Positions 34,347 through 46,560 of a stretch of DNA of 64,000 nt are shown here, one piece after another; the first letter of the stretch is position 1; every line of letters begins with the position of its first letter. The notes under the pieces were generated by a model. The model saw only the letters and a program-made list of their open reading frames with translations. It was not told the DNA's origin and did not search any database. This stretch comes from Arthrinium phaeospermum (taxonomy: Eukaryota > Ascomycota > Sordariomycetes > Amphisphaeriales > Apiosporaceae), in contig QYRS01000006.1 in the NCBI GenBank assembly GCA_006503535.1, positions 1,054,001 through 1,118,000 of the forward strand, in the 5' to 3' direction. A program made the translations under genes and the position numbers.

Positions 34347-35962
34347 TCAGCTCAGCTTCTTCCCCATCAAATCCGCCAACTCGTCCAGCAGCTCGACCGT
34401 CTCGGCCGGGCTGGCGATCCAGGCCGTGGTGCCGACGCTGCGGGCCTTGAAGTCGTTGGACCCGGCGCTGAGGAACTGGTCGCCGACGTGCAGCGTGTTC
34501 TCCCCCTTGATCATCTGCCCGCCGCCGCCGCCGAACCACTTCTGGCACACGTTGACGCCCCAGCTCTTGTCGCCAATGTCCACAAAGACGTCGCGCCCGC
34601 CGTTGAAGGCGCAGAAGGGCACCATGCTGTTGTCGAAGCCCCGCCCGCCCAAGCTCATCTCCAGGATCTTCTGCACCACCAGCACCGTCTCCTCGAGCGA
34701 CTCGCGCGGGATCCGGTTCGCCGCCGACGTCGGGATGATGCCCACCGCCCGGTCCTTGCGCATCAGCGTCGCCGGTAGGTTCATCGTCTTGATGCAGTCG
34801 CGCAGCGCCGCCTCCGCCACGTCCAGAAGTGCCGCAATGTTAGTGTCGGACCAGGCCGCCATCTCGGGGGTCAGCCACTTTTCCCGGGGAATGGGCTCGA
34901 GGAGGTGTGGCGAGCTGGCGCTGAACTCGAACAGATAGTTGGCCTCACCGCCCATGATGAGGATGTTCTGTTTCTGCTGGAGCGTCAAGTCGTGAGTCTG
35001 AGCAATCGTGTCGAGTAGCCCGTGCAAACGGGCATAGTACTTGTCGGCCGTTGTGTAGCCCGCCGCCGTGACTATGCCGATCTTGACGTTCTTCCGCATG
35101 AGATCAATCATCCTAGAAATGACCGGGCTATCCGGCAGCAACGACTCGCCATCGTCGTAGAGGGTCACATCACCATCGAAGGTGGCCAGCTGCAAGGTGC
35201 CATATGTTGTCACCGCCATGATCTGGGCCGAGTTGAGGATTAGACGGACATCGTTGAACGAAGGCGAGACGAAGCGCCGCGAGGAGATGAACCGCTTCCG
35301 GTCCTGGTACTTGAAGGCCGCCTCGAGCGGCAGCCTGGTGAAGAACTGGCCAATAGTTGGCACGAGCAGCTTCAGCTTGGACTGGAGAGCTCTGGGGTCG
35401 GCTTGGTGCGCGACTTGATGATGGGTATGCCCGTTAGCTACGCATGATCCAGTTATGCACGGGCATGCCAAGGAGCTTACTGTGATCATCCAGCATAAAC
35501 TCGACATCTCTCATGATTTCGGCATACCGGCGGTGTGCCTCCTCGGACATGTGGGTGAAGCTGGTGCCGGCGGTCTGGAAGACGCCCGTTGGCTGAGAGT
35601 AGAGCACAAACGGCACGGCCAGGAGGCCTTTGATCCATTCTGCGACGGGTTAGTACATATTTGCAGAGAGTGGTCTTTGATCCGCTCTGGGTGCTTTCCA
35701 AGAATCTATGGTTCGACATGGCAAGTGATGTTTGTTGGGCGGCATCACTTGTCCGGGCTTTAGGAAGCCCCCAAGCCTGCCACAAAAGTGAGGGGTTGTC
35801 CCAAGGGAGAAAGGCCTGGAGTGAGGAGCTGCAATACCTATGAACTGGTCTCTCCTGTGTGTCTTCAGGGCATCTGGAGGTAGAGTGTTAAAAGTTGTCT
35901 AGAGATCGGCAGTGGGATGGGATAGAATGGCACCTACACTCGACTCTGTACCGGGTGGTCAT
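34347..35962 (-). CDS. ISN1: IMP-specific 5'-nucleotidase
   Basis: The model is complement(join(34347..35413, 35481..35639, 35838..35873, 35938..35962)), 428 residues. Exon 1 contributes only 25 coding nt (MTTRYRVE plus one base) and exon 2 only 36 nt. All four exons join in phase to give MTTRYRVEYALKTHRRDQF, EWIKGLLAVPFVLYSQP and DDHIAHQADPRALQ. All introns are GT-AG (donors GTAGGT, GTATTG, GTAAGC). The HAD-type nucleophile motif is FDGDVTLYDDG at residues 152-162. Conserved family blocks include LPLEAAFKYQDRKRF and GENTLHVGDQF. Isn1 dephosphorylates IMP to inosine in purine nucleotide catabolism and is cytosolic. The product length matches the family. Confidence 0.94.
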
Positions 35963-36661
35963 GGTTGCTGCTGATGAGGGGCTCTTCTTGGCTTACTTGG
36001 ACTAAGAACAAGAATAGAGAGCAAAAAGGGAAGCAAACGTATTCGAAAAAGAAAAGAAAAAGGAGGTAGCACTTAGGTATTATAGGAGATCTTGGACTAG
36101 TGCAGCGACGGTGGGTATCACGATGCCAATGGTCGGTGTGCTTGTGTCTATGTGTCTGTTCTGTTGTGTTGTCTGGGGGAAACGGGGGAGAGTTGCGAAC
36201 CAGGTCCAGCAGCGGCAGCGGAAGTCGCCGGTTGCCATTCATTCCCCAGGTGACCGCCCAGTCATAGCGCCGCCCAAAGGTCCGGTGACACAACTGAAAC
36301 AGTGGTGGTGATTATCAATAGCAACAGCATTGCCCAAGAAAATAAGAAACCATGTGGCGGTATAGTAGTAACCCAAAATTGTTCCAAATGCAAAACGCCC
36401 TTGAATTCAAAAAGCTACAGTATCAGATCAGATGGCTACATGTATGTAGAGATGAATGTGTGTGCAGCCAGAGATAAGCGCCAGAGCGAAGCGCAGCCAA
36501 CGAGAAGGGAAGGTGGGCTGTGGCCAACATGCGACTGCCGCCCGCCGCCCCCACTCGCATGCCACCCTTGTATCCTCCTGTCCTCCTATCCTCCTATCAT
36601 CGCCAAGCCTTCAAGTGAGACGGTAACTCAACCTCCGTCATTGCTATCAATCAATCAAGCA
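35963..36661. other. ISN1 upstream region
   Basis: About 700 nt lie between the ISN1 start and the 3' end of the next - strand gene, so it must hold the ISN1 promoter. There is no credible open frame; a long + strand frame starting near 36302 is antisense to the Cys-rich gene and lacks an ATG. Confidence 0.6.
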
Positions 36662-37376
36662 TCATGCCGACGTCGCACACAGCTCGCTGGCCGTCGTCGT
36701 GCGAGTGATGCACCCGCCCGGGCAAGTCGACTGGCAGCCCTGCACCGCGATGATGGTCTTGGGCCCGTCGCAGCCGCAGGGCACGACCAGGCTGGTGTGC
36801 TCGGTGCAGCCGGGGATGGGGCAGCGGATGGGGCTGCAGTCGGCGGGCTGCGTGGTGCGGATCACCGTCGGGCACGGGATCGACGTCTTGGTCGGCCGCG
36901 GCGGCAGGATGATGATGCTGGTGATGACCACGGGCGACGACGTCGGGCTGGTGCTGGTCTTGACGGTCGACGTGCGCGTAGGGCGCGGAGGCCCGCAGGC
37001 CTCGTTCCGGGTCCGGTAGATGATGTCGCATCCGGCGTTGGGGCACTCGCCGCCGCAGGGCGCTACCAGCGTCGCCGTGGGGATGGAGGCCGGGCAGCCG
37101 CAGCCGTTGGTGACGGTCGTGACCAGCCTGCAGTCGTTGTTGCAATCCTGGGCACAGCCCGGGTCCACGATAGACTTGGTGACGGTTGGGCAGGCGGCAG
37201 CGGGCTCAAGTGCACCAGCATTATCGAGAACAGCAGCAGCAGTCACTGCCGCAGCCTCTTGCGCAGTCACGACACTGAGACCTCATTGTTAGCACTATTC
37301 GTCGACATCGTGGAGCGATTAAGGTATCTTCTTACCTGGCAAAGACTGCTAGCACGCCGACGAGGATAGACTTCAT
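36662..37376 (-). CDS. Secreted protein with two tandem ten-cysteine modules
   Basis: The model is complement(join(36662..37274, 37336..37376)), 217 residues. Exon 1 (41 nt) supplies MKSILVGVLAVFAS; spliced through a GTAAGA intron (37275-37335) it completes a signal peptide, MKSILVGVLAVFASVVTA. Mature residues form two modules. Module A is C-x11-C-x3-C-x3-C-x9-C-x-C-x12-C-x3-C-x4-C-x10-C. Module B is C-x11-C-x4-C-x4-C-x9-C-x-C-x11-C-x3-C-x3-C-x10-C. Both start with CPTV. A Pro/Thr/Ser-rich linker with RPTRTSTVKTSTSP and PPRPTKTS joins them and is probably O-glycosylated. There is no GPI-type hydrophobic tail. A secreted or wall-associated protein with many disulphides is inferred. The family is not recognised by name. 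Confidence 0.85.
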
Positions 37377-39359
37377 CTTGCGAGGATAAGTTTCACGGAG
37401 TCTTCGATATATATTGAAAGATACAAGCGAGGATGGGATGATCGGTACTAACCAGTGCGTCAGAGTCCAAGGCAGGCCAGAGAATCCTGAGCATTATATA
37501 GATGCCAGGTTGCATCATCGGCCATCGTATGGTCTTGGCCCTACTTATCTGAATATTGGGACATTCTTTTTTGGCTCGCTTCTGCAGACTTAGCGAGCGA
37601 GACGTTGCGTCGAGTTCCCGCCCCCTGCAATGGCCCTATCCAGGAACAGCATCGAGGGTTAAGCTTATCGCCCACTCTCCGTTCTGGGCACGGGGTACCG
37701 TTCCCAGTTTCCGGTTTTCCTAGCCACGGGTTAATATAACAACCGGCGAACCAGTTTCTTGCATGCACAACGCAGTCCTATATTTAGACGGTGGTCTGGA
37801 ACCTGGTTTTCTTGGGAACCTTCTCTACCCGTCTGTACTGATGGATGACGATTCTCCGGCGGGATGTAGACGGCACGGCGGCCCAGGAGGTACACCATCA
37901 CCAACTGCTAGTAAATGACATTTGAGGGTGTTGTCATGATTTTGGGGTCTTGAAGCTATCTGTAAGTGACTCTAACTGCTCGACCTACTTTGGCTACCTA
38001 TTGAATGGAAAGAACCCGGTATGCCTTGTGCTGCTTGATCCCACTACACATCGCATCCCTTGCATGGCTGTTCTCTCAACAGAATGAAGTTCCATGGGAA
38101 TCTGGCCAGCTCGAGATGGCGACCTTCCCCTTTGGCTCGCATCGGAGGCCGACTGTTAGTCTCGATGATAACATGTTGTGGTGTGGCCATGAGACTCACC
38201 GGCCGGCCTGTCCGACAAGTGCGTGCAGGTCTGGGATCTCTCTCTCTCGCTGCCGCTATTCTACAGGGGTCGCCTATCTACCCAATCAGACCGAGTCCTG
38301 ACACCCGGATTGGACAACTTCGGCCGGATTCGTGTTGTCCCCACAATACTGGGCAGGCCCCCTTTAGCCTGAGGCTCGGGCTCAATGCCGACGACGAAAC
38401 CTTTCATATAACTTCATTTGGCCCTTCGCTGGGCAATTACCGCCAGCGTGTCATCGGCTTTGTCTCGACATAAGCGATATATTAAGAAAGTCTAGTCCAC
38501 CACGCCCTGTTGCATCAGAGTCCAGACTAAGCCGATGCTGCGCGCCACCCCGTCTGGTGGGAGCAGGATCACATGGCCACATGGATTGGGCAACAGAGGC
38601 TATCTCATTGCTGGCACCCAGAGCGGCAGAGTAGTGTGATGCGATGCGGAAAACGGATCGGCGGCAGCAGAGCTGTCAGAATCGGCGACAACATTTACCA
38701 AGAACTTCGCATCGACGACTGCGTCTGCCAAAGGTCTCCGAGGGCAGATACGCTTGTGTCCTCGCAAATGACTTTTGAACTCCTCTGGTTCATAGCCAAC
38801 GTTACTTTACTCCCCGGACACCGGCAATTTGGGATCAACCATATACTTTATTACCAAGCACACATCCAAGGTCGCAACAATGAAAGGGTGAGTCTAGTAT
38901 TGCCACATGGCTATAAAGTGTTGCTCCTTGCCTCATAAGGACGACCAGGTCAGGCGAGCGAGTCGATGTAACGAGCCGGGTTCTCCAAACCCTCGGGACT
39001 ACCTGTCGAACAATATGATATCTCTAGTTAGTTGCATGTAGCGTGCTGAATTAGATTGATACGGCGAGGCCTCGCGAATCTCGTACGGTTTGCCGTATTG
39101 CCGTTTCCAAAGCGTTGTGCCATTGATAATGCAATATGTTGATCTTGATATTGAGTTCCGTATTCAAATCGACGCTTCCAGTTTCCGGTGCTGGGTGTCT
39201 TTACTGCTTCAGATTCCGTTGATATGAAACCCGCTGCTGTTGGCACAATACTTCCCGCGAACGACTGACAGGAGCGGAACAGTATGGCAATCCCCATCTC
39301 CCAGGTCACGTCCATAAGAGCTTCTTCTCTTGTGTTTTTTTGTCAAGACTTGAATTTTA
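37377..39359. other. Spacer upstream of the Cys-rich secreted gene
   Basis: About 2 kb with two modest + strand frames that have real ATGs (38005-38301 and 38573-38938, 98 and 121 codons). Neither has GC3 bias, splice partners or a recognisable motif, and I do not call them genes. The part next to 37376 must hold the promoter of the secreted-protein gene. Confidence 0.5.
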
Positions 39360-39787
39360 CTACTTAAAAAGGGGGCTTGGGATATTGTTTGCACGATCTA
39401 AAATCTTTCCGACCACGAACACACCGCTTAACCCGAAGACCCAAGCCGCCATCGATAAAAAATATCCCCGCTTCCTCTCGACGTCTTCCTTGTCGCGCTC
39501 TCGGCATGAGGGGGTATAAGGTATAAGAATGGCCAACACGCGGGGGGATCCCACTGCACCTAACCCCGACCCGGCCAACGCTATCGTTGCCTTTGCCTTG
39601 CAACGGACTACTACATACGCCAACACGAAACGATGCCAGCCTGATATGGTCCACCACGACCATGTCCACTTCGCTTTCGGGGTTGCTGCTCGCCACAAGC
39701 CCAACGCTATATTTCTTGCGCAAGCTGCTTCCGCGTGCGAAGGGCTATGAGTGGGTTTAGGATGAGCCGAAACGGGTACGGCAGCAT
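39360..39787 (-). other. Possible small membrane-protein locus, frames not joined
   Basis: On the - strand an ATG at 39787 opens a 26-codon frame (MLPYPFRLILNPLIALRTRK) that ends in TAG. A second frame reads YSVGLVASSNPESEVDMVVV. A third ends with a hydrophobic segment, SMAAWVFGLSGVFVVGKIL, before its stop at 39360. No intron with acceptable borders connects the three frames. It may be a small gene with non-obvious splicing, a frameshifted remnant or chance. Confidence 0.18.
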
Positions 39788-39853
39788 TCTTTGGAGATTT
39801 CTTGTATACCGAGAAACCTGAGGAGGCAGAGCGTAACTATCCATCGCCGGATT

Positions 39854-42800
39854 CTAGCTAGGGGGGATACCTCCGTTAGGCGACTGTGGGCCTTGCGCGC
39901 CCGATGCCTGCGCAGCCAACTGAGCTGCGTTGGCTTCGGCCATCTGCAACGCCATCTGAGCATGGGCTTCGGCCTGTTGGATGGCATTCGTAATGACCGC
40001 CTGCTCCTCAGCAGACAGGGGCTGCGTCACTGTACTGTACAGCTGTGGCTGTTCTTGTTGCAATTCTGTCGCCGCAAGAGATTAGTGATACGCTTTCTTC
40101 TAAACGATGGGGCTTCTGTATGGACTCACTCATGAAGGCCACACGGAATAGCTGGTAGGGGTCGATCTTGTCAAGCGGCGACTCCAGCAGGACGCTATCC
40201 TCGCCAAGCTCATCCTCGCTGTCGTCCGCTTCCTTGTACTGGTTCTCGAGTCGGCTGAACTTAGCTGCTTCTTCGTTAAGGAACTCCAGGTATGCTGTGC
40301 TCTCGTCCTTGCCCTCGGCGTTTTCCTCGGGCTCCTCGGCCTGCCAGTTCGTGTCGTCCTCAGCCCACTCGTCCTCGTCTTCGTAGTCGTAGCTTCCGGC
40401 GTCGAATGTGAAGTCGTCTTTGAGGGCCTGTTCACGGTTCTTCTGGGCACTCGGCAGAGTCCTGAAGAGAATAGTAATGCCCTGGAGGAGTCTCGGCCAG
40501 CCAACACAGACGCTCTGAGGAACCTGGTCAGCCGGCAGGCTAAGCAGTGACACAATAGCCACGATGCATAGCTTCTTGTCGTGAACGCGCGTGAACGAGT
40601 CCATGTTGCCAAACCATAAGCTGAAGAACTTGTTGGTCCATCCCTTTTGTTCCAACACAGCTATTGTCAGCAGAGGGTTATAGTAGATGGCGTTAATGAC
40701 CATCTCCATCAGATGGATCTTATAGCTCTTGACTTTGACGTCATGGCTGCTAAGCACCGTCATGGCCATCGAGATGAAACCCGTAACGCATTGATCGATG
40801 TGACCTCGCAGGCTCAGCATCATGGCTTCCGCCAACTTGCAAGCACAGATTCTATCCACGCCGCCAACCTTCTGGTCGGAGAACATGTCGTTGACCATTC
40901 CGTAGAGTGCCTGGACGTATTCGGGCTTTTGAGTAAGCTGGCCGGCACCGTACTGAACGAAGTTGTCGAGGGCGGGCAGCATGTCTTCGAGGTAGAGTTC
41001 TGCGCCGGACTTGAAGGTGTTGTGAATAAGCTCAAATGCCTGCCACATGGTCGGCGAGATGCTCTTGGCGGCAAATGTACAGCTGTCGATAATCTCAAAG
41101 ACCTCGTTGTAAAGATCTGTTTCTTACAATTGTTAGAGTTGCAGAGATACACACCACTCACGCTTGGCATAACGTACCATAAAGTTTGTTCTCCAGAGTG
41201 ACCTGGATAACCGGCATCAGAACGGCTTCAATGTGGAGGAGAACATCAGGTGTGCTCTCCAAAGTAAGGATCAGCGTTCCAATGGTCTGTAGGACACCAA
41301 GAGCCGTTATGCTCTTGTCGTCCAAATAGTCGCCATACTCGCCATCATCGTCGCGCGAGTTTTGCTTCTCCAAAAGCTCCGTTACTATGCGCATGTAAGT
41401 ATCTCTCAGCTGCTCGCTAAGAGCCACAGCGAAAGGCGTCAGCTCGGTTGCGAAAACCTCGACAAAGTCCTCCATCACATTGGCGAGGGCGTCGATATCA
41501 CACTCGTTTGCCAACTTGAGCAACTGCTGCATGATGGTGGGAATGCTCTGCTGCATGCTAACGCGGATGGCGTCGTGGCGGATAAGAGGCTGCAGGGCCA
41601 ACGCGGCAGTAACACGAACCGGGAGATCGGTGTCAGCCATACAGTCCAGAATGTGGCGGTAAATGACGATCAAGTTGTTCTGGTCCTTGAAGTTGAGCTG
41701 CTCGAACTTCTCGATGGTGTCGCAAGCTCGCGCACGCAAGTAACCCATGGGGCTCTTGAAGTCGGGGAAGACGTAGCGAACCAAGAAGTACTCTATCTGG
41801 TCGGCGATAGGGCTCTTCTTCCCCAGAAGGACAGGGGCCAGCGTGCCGATCATGCGCAGGGCACCCTCCTTGCCAATATGGTCTTTCTTGTCATCAGGCG
41901 CAGATTCGTAGGTGCTCACAACACTGTTGATAAAGGACAGCAAGTCGAAAGTCTGCTTTCTCCTGACCTTGGTGAGAGTGACCAAGAAATTCGTAGCCGC
42001 GACATCGGGCGACGACACCTCTTCGTAGAAACTGAGTTTTCGGTGAAGATACTCCTCGGGCTCGTCCTCGAACTTCTCAACATCCTCGGCACTCAAGCAC
42101 AACACGGGGAAGACCAAATGGGTGACGAGGTTGGTCAGATGGGCGCTCAGATGCGGCCACATCTCCTTGGGCCGGCAGCACTCGTCGAGGAAGACGAGAG
42201 TATAGGACAAGCACGGCTTGCTGAGCCAGGCCGTCTTCGAGACCCATTTCTCGATTTCCTGAAGGTAGTGCTTCAGGATCTCGGGAGCGACGGTCACGAT
42301 GAAGTCCTTGGCAAAAGCCTTGACGTCGTCGCCACTAGTAGTGACGGCCGAGGGGTTGCCGTGTCGAATGAACAGCCTGTTCAGGTTGAAGTAAGCCCAC
42401 TTCTTCGCCTTCCACCAATGATGGCGCTCTCGATCGTCGAGATCCTCGGGCATGGCCGCTGCGGGAATCGTCTTGGAAACGGTGTGGAGGAAAACGGTGC
42501 ACCAGCCAATGTTGACGGGCTGCTGCTTGAGGAAGGTGGATAGTTCGAGCTGCTTGCGCGGATTAGCACCACAAAGTCGGGTATCACGGAATAGCTGCTT
42601 ACCCAGGTGGCGTGCTTGTAAGCCTTGAGGGCAATGTGAAGCATCTCACCAGCCTCGTTGCTCTCTTGGTTCACCAGTTCGTTGCAAATCTCGAGGAGCC
42701 GGGGGAAGCTCGCCTCGATGATTTTGTCGAACTCGGCGCGACTGCCCTCCTGCGTTCCCTTGAAGCGGTAGGCGCGGCATGTCACGAGAAGGCATTGTAG

Positions 42801-43238
42801 ACCCGCGAGAACGGACAAGGCGTTGTTCTCGTGCAGCAAGCGCAGTGTGACATCCATAAAGTCGGGCCATTTGCCGGGGAAATCGAAGTGGAGGATGCGC
42901 TGGATGGTCTGAAGGAGCTGTTGTCGAATGGGACCCTGGCTGGCGGCCAGAATGGGCAATATGCGCTCCCGGAATCTGGCCTTCTCGTCCTCGTTCAAGA
43001 CGACCTCATCGGGGTAGTGGTCGGACTTGGACCAGCCGCGATTCGTTCGGTTCTTGAGGTAGATGACGGTGGATAGACGAATCGATTCATCGGGTTCGTT
43101 GGTCAGGATGTCGAGGAGAACATCGGTAAATCCAGGGTGGGACTCGGCGGATTTCAGCTCAAGCTCTCCGGCCCTTCGTACGTTGATATCCGAGGACAGG
43201 GTCGCGACAACGCGACTCCTGATGGCTTCGACATTCAT
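39854..43238 (-). CDS. Importin-beta family karyopherin, importin-7/8 type (Nmd5/Sxm1-like)
   Basis: The model is complement(join(39854..40065, 40130..41116, 41178..42549, 42603..43238)), 1068 residues, the usual length for this subfamily. The N-terminus (MNVEAIRSRVVATLSSDINV, then RLSTVIYLKNRTNRGW) is the importin-beta N-terminal domain that binds RanGTP. The rest is a HEAT-repeat array. Near the C-terminus is the acidic loop typical of importin 7/8 and its yeast relatives (YDYEDEDEWAEDDTNW). Introns are GT-AG with donors GTAAGC, GTACGT and GTGAGT. The first acceptor is AAG-CAG, so either of two tandem sites could be used; I chose the CAG (exon 2 from 42549). These receptors import ribosomal proteins, TFIIS and other cargoes into the nucleus. 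Confidence 0.94.
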
Positions 43239-46200
43239 GGTGGTGGCGGCGGCCTAACCCTAAGGAGGGGGCTTTTTCTCGATGGGATGGACGAATGCAG
43301 GACGGTGTCGTTTAGATACCTATACGAGACGAAGTTGGGGAAATGGAATATTTTGGTAATTGAACCAAGAACAATGAATGCCCAATAGAAGATGCCGCCA
43401 GCGTCAACAACGATAACGTAGTGCGAGCGTCGCCGCAGTTGGGAATGACAATTGTTTTTTTTTCTGCCACTCGCACAACAGTAAGTAGTAGAATGGCGGG
43501 GCAGCAAGCGGCGTAAGTTGGAAGAGGTGTGTGTGAGGTGTGAGGTGTGTCGGTAGGTTAGGTCAGTGGGTAGCAGTCCAGATTGAGTGGATTGGGGCTG
43601 CTGGACCACTGGGGGCACTGGCAAAGAACGTGCACGGCCAAAGCCAAGTCTACCTGGCAAGTACATGCATCAATCAGCCAATCGATTAATCAATCAGTGA
43701 TGGGTGTTGCTGGTTTCTGCGCAGGCGACAAGCGACCGCTGGAATAAACAGTAATTTTGTCCACGGTAGTAACAACTATACCTCGATTATTCTATTAACT
43801 CCTGATTACGATAGAGAAGTAAACGAGATACGCCTACGTCCCGGTAATATTTGTTATCCCCGTCGTAACAATAATACCTAGTTCAGCTGGAGTAATAGCT
43901 TCTCGATCTTTCAGAGGCTTGGCCGGTTGATTCTCGCAGGGGCTTGGCGGTGGATGACAGACCTACCTTTTGGATAGGACAAACAGGCCACACTCTCCTT
44001 GACGCACCGATTTGTTCACTCAGTAATGTAGTAGTACAAGTATACAGGACTCTACAGACAGCTTGAAGCCCTTTGCTGCTTTGCCTTGCCTTGCCTGCCT
44101 GCCTGGCCGGACCGGTTCTGGCGCTGGACTTTCGCAATTACACTAACAGATCTAGGGGAGGATGGATGCTATGGGTAATTCGATCGCTAGGCGCTAGGCC
44201 CTCTGGATCAGGGCATTATTGGGACAGGTTAGGAGGTGTTATCAGGTGTTAGGTGCAGCCTAGGCATGATCAATTCATTTCAGCGTAACGACCAACCGAA
44301 TCGAAAAGGGCAGTGGCGGCTCAACAAGATGGGTAAAATGTCCCCAAGGGAAACAAACTGGGGTAATTGCTATTTTGGTGGTCTTTTTTCATCTTCACTG
44401 TAACCCTTCTCTGCCACGTTACCTACCGATCCGCCTTCTACCAAGCATATTTTCAATGCTTGGTGTCTGCAATGATGCAATAAAAATTCCAGCACTATTT
44501 TCAGCCGATTGGCAATTGCGGACGAAACTTTAATAAGCAGTTCCCAATGCCTCTTGATTTTCCGCGGAAATTCCAACCGAGCCTTGAATCTGTGCGCATA
44601 ACATGTGTGGTGTGTGTGTGTGGGCAGGCAAAATGCTCCCAGAAAGGATTCTTGGGCAAAATCAGAGACTCACTCCCTGGCCAAAGATCCGCGGCCTAGG
44701 ATTTGACGATAAGGCAGAGAAAGATGGGTCCCAGACAGCTGAGTGGAACACCCCCCAAAAGAGCCCTGGAGCCCTTGCGGGAGAGGTACACTCTCACTCC
44801 GGATCGGAGGGAGGGAGGGAGGTAGACAAGAAGACAGGAGTAATCTGACCTTTCTTTTGAACTGACTGCTGACGGATATTGCAAAGGTTGAGAATTGTGT
44901 CCAGTGAAGGTACAATCGATATATCGCAAATCAATTCGACATGCGCCGCTGTTTTCTTTTCACTGGCAGACCTTGCGACGGGAGGTCGCAGTGAATCAGG
45001 TACTGCGCAGGTACTTGGAATGTACCTAGCTTTTCCCATCGACCCAGTCCCCTGCACCCGGCTGGGAAGGAACCCTGACGCTTGGGCATTAGCCGTCCGT
45101 CATCGAGGGGTCGGATTTTTTTTCTTGTCTCTTTGTTTCCTTCTTGGTTTGGCGTCGTGGGATGATACCTGCACAATTTTAGCTGGCAATGTCCCTTTCA
45201 CTATGCACTCCCTCCCTCTAAGCGCCTGGCTGTAAACGAATGAAGCCGGTCTACACGGAACACATGTTATCCGAATCGTACAGGTCCCGTCCGAAAATTT
45301 GAAGATTTATCCGAAGTCAGGGATTTTGTCCTTTGTCCTGTGGAATGCCATCCATTATGACATGACATAGCATGGATGGATTACCCCTCCAAGTTTTAGC
45401 AATCCATGGCAAGGCGGTGACAGCGACGGAATGGACGGACGGACGGACAGGCCAGCCAGGCTCCCAGGCTCCCAGGCAGACTGGACGGGTGCGGCGTCTG
45501 ATCTTATTTTGCTCCCCACAAAAGTCCTCGCGATAAACTTGTGCCTCGCAGCATGCGGAATTTATCGATTGGGCAAGCAGTGATGATATATGACGGCAGA
45601 CAGGTGACAGTTTTTAAAGGGCCCTTACTTACTCGATCATCGCTGCAAATGTTTGCTATCGAAACACGCGCGCGAGTTCTTGTTTGTGTACCCTGCCCTG
45701 CGTAACCGGCCTTTTCCTTGTCGTGTCAACTTTTTCGGCAAGGGGCATCTATGACCGACTTGACAGCTTACATAGGAGGTTTCCAGCAACTCCTGCTGTT
45801 TCGGCTTAAGAAAGAGAAAATATTTCCGTCCAAACCAGACATGAAGCTTTAGCATTGTCTGTCTGTCTCGATGTTTTGAGTTGATCCTAGCTGCGCTGTC
45901 AACATGAACTTTGACGCCTCATGTGCACGGGAACTTTCGTCAGCCTGCATCGATGACAAGCCGGAACGGAAAGTGTAAGTCGACGGGTTCAATGGCTTCT
46001 TCTCTCCTCGAAACATGATGTAGTGCCTTTACCAATTGTCAACTCCTCGGATCGCTTACAGCGCATGCTGCTGCTGCTGCCACCGCCGTCGCCGCCGCCG
46101 CCACCAAGCTATTGGAGTAGATCGGATCTGCAATATGTTGCCTAGGCTTCCTGATTCCACCTATTGTATTTTTAGATCTAAGGCATACACTCTTGAGTCA

Positions 46201-46560
46201 AAGTTCAGGCTCTTTGTCTGGAGAAGGGTATCTAACCCTTCCTTCATTCCAGACAGACCAAATAAATCTCCATCCTGAAAATCTTCATTGTTGCAGACCA
46301 TCAAGATATCATTGCAATCTCCTGATCTTCAGGCACCCAGGCGCCACCAAGTTTCTGGTGTCACGCAATGCATGTGATTAGATTGCGATCGCATCGCCGA
46401 ACGCGTTCTTCCACTAGCGTTGATCAATCACAAAGATAACATGTAGCTGTACTTTGGAGACATGTATGCCGGCCTATTTCGGTATCATGTTGTTGTTGAT
46501 CAATAAGTCGAATGGATAATATCCACGCTGCCACGCTGCCACGTGCCATAAAAGTGACGC
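43239..46560. other. Importin upstream region and gene-free spacer
   Basis: About 3.3 kb in which all frames are short and lack motifs. The part next to 43238 must hold the importin promoter. Tetranucleotide GGAC repeats occur near 45433-45449. Nothing else was supported. Confidence 0.55.

Noticed and set aside
36302..37369. A 355-codon + strand open frame
   Set aside because: It starts at GTG, covers the secreted Cys-rich gene in antisense, and has no coding features.
39529..39750. A + strand ORF with a true ATG (MANTRGDPTAPNPD)
   Set aside because: It overlaps the equally weak - strand frames at 39360-39787, has no motif, and no third-position bias.
41362..42543. A 393-codon + strand open frame
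   Set aside because: It is the antisense shadow of the importin coding exon 2.
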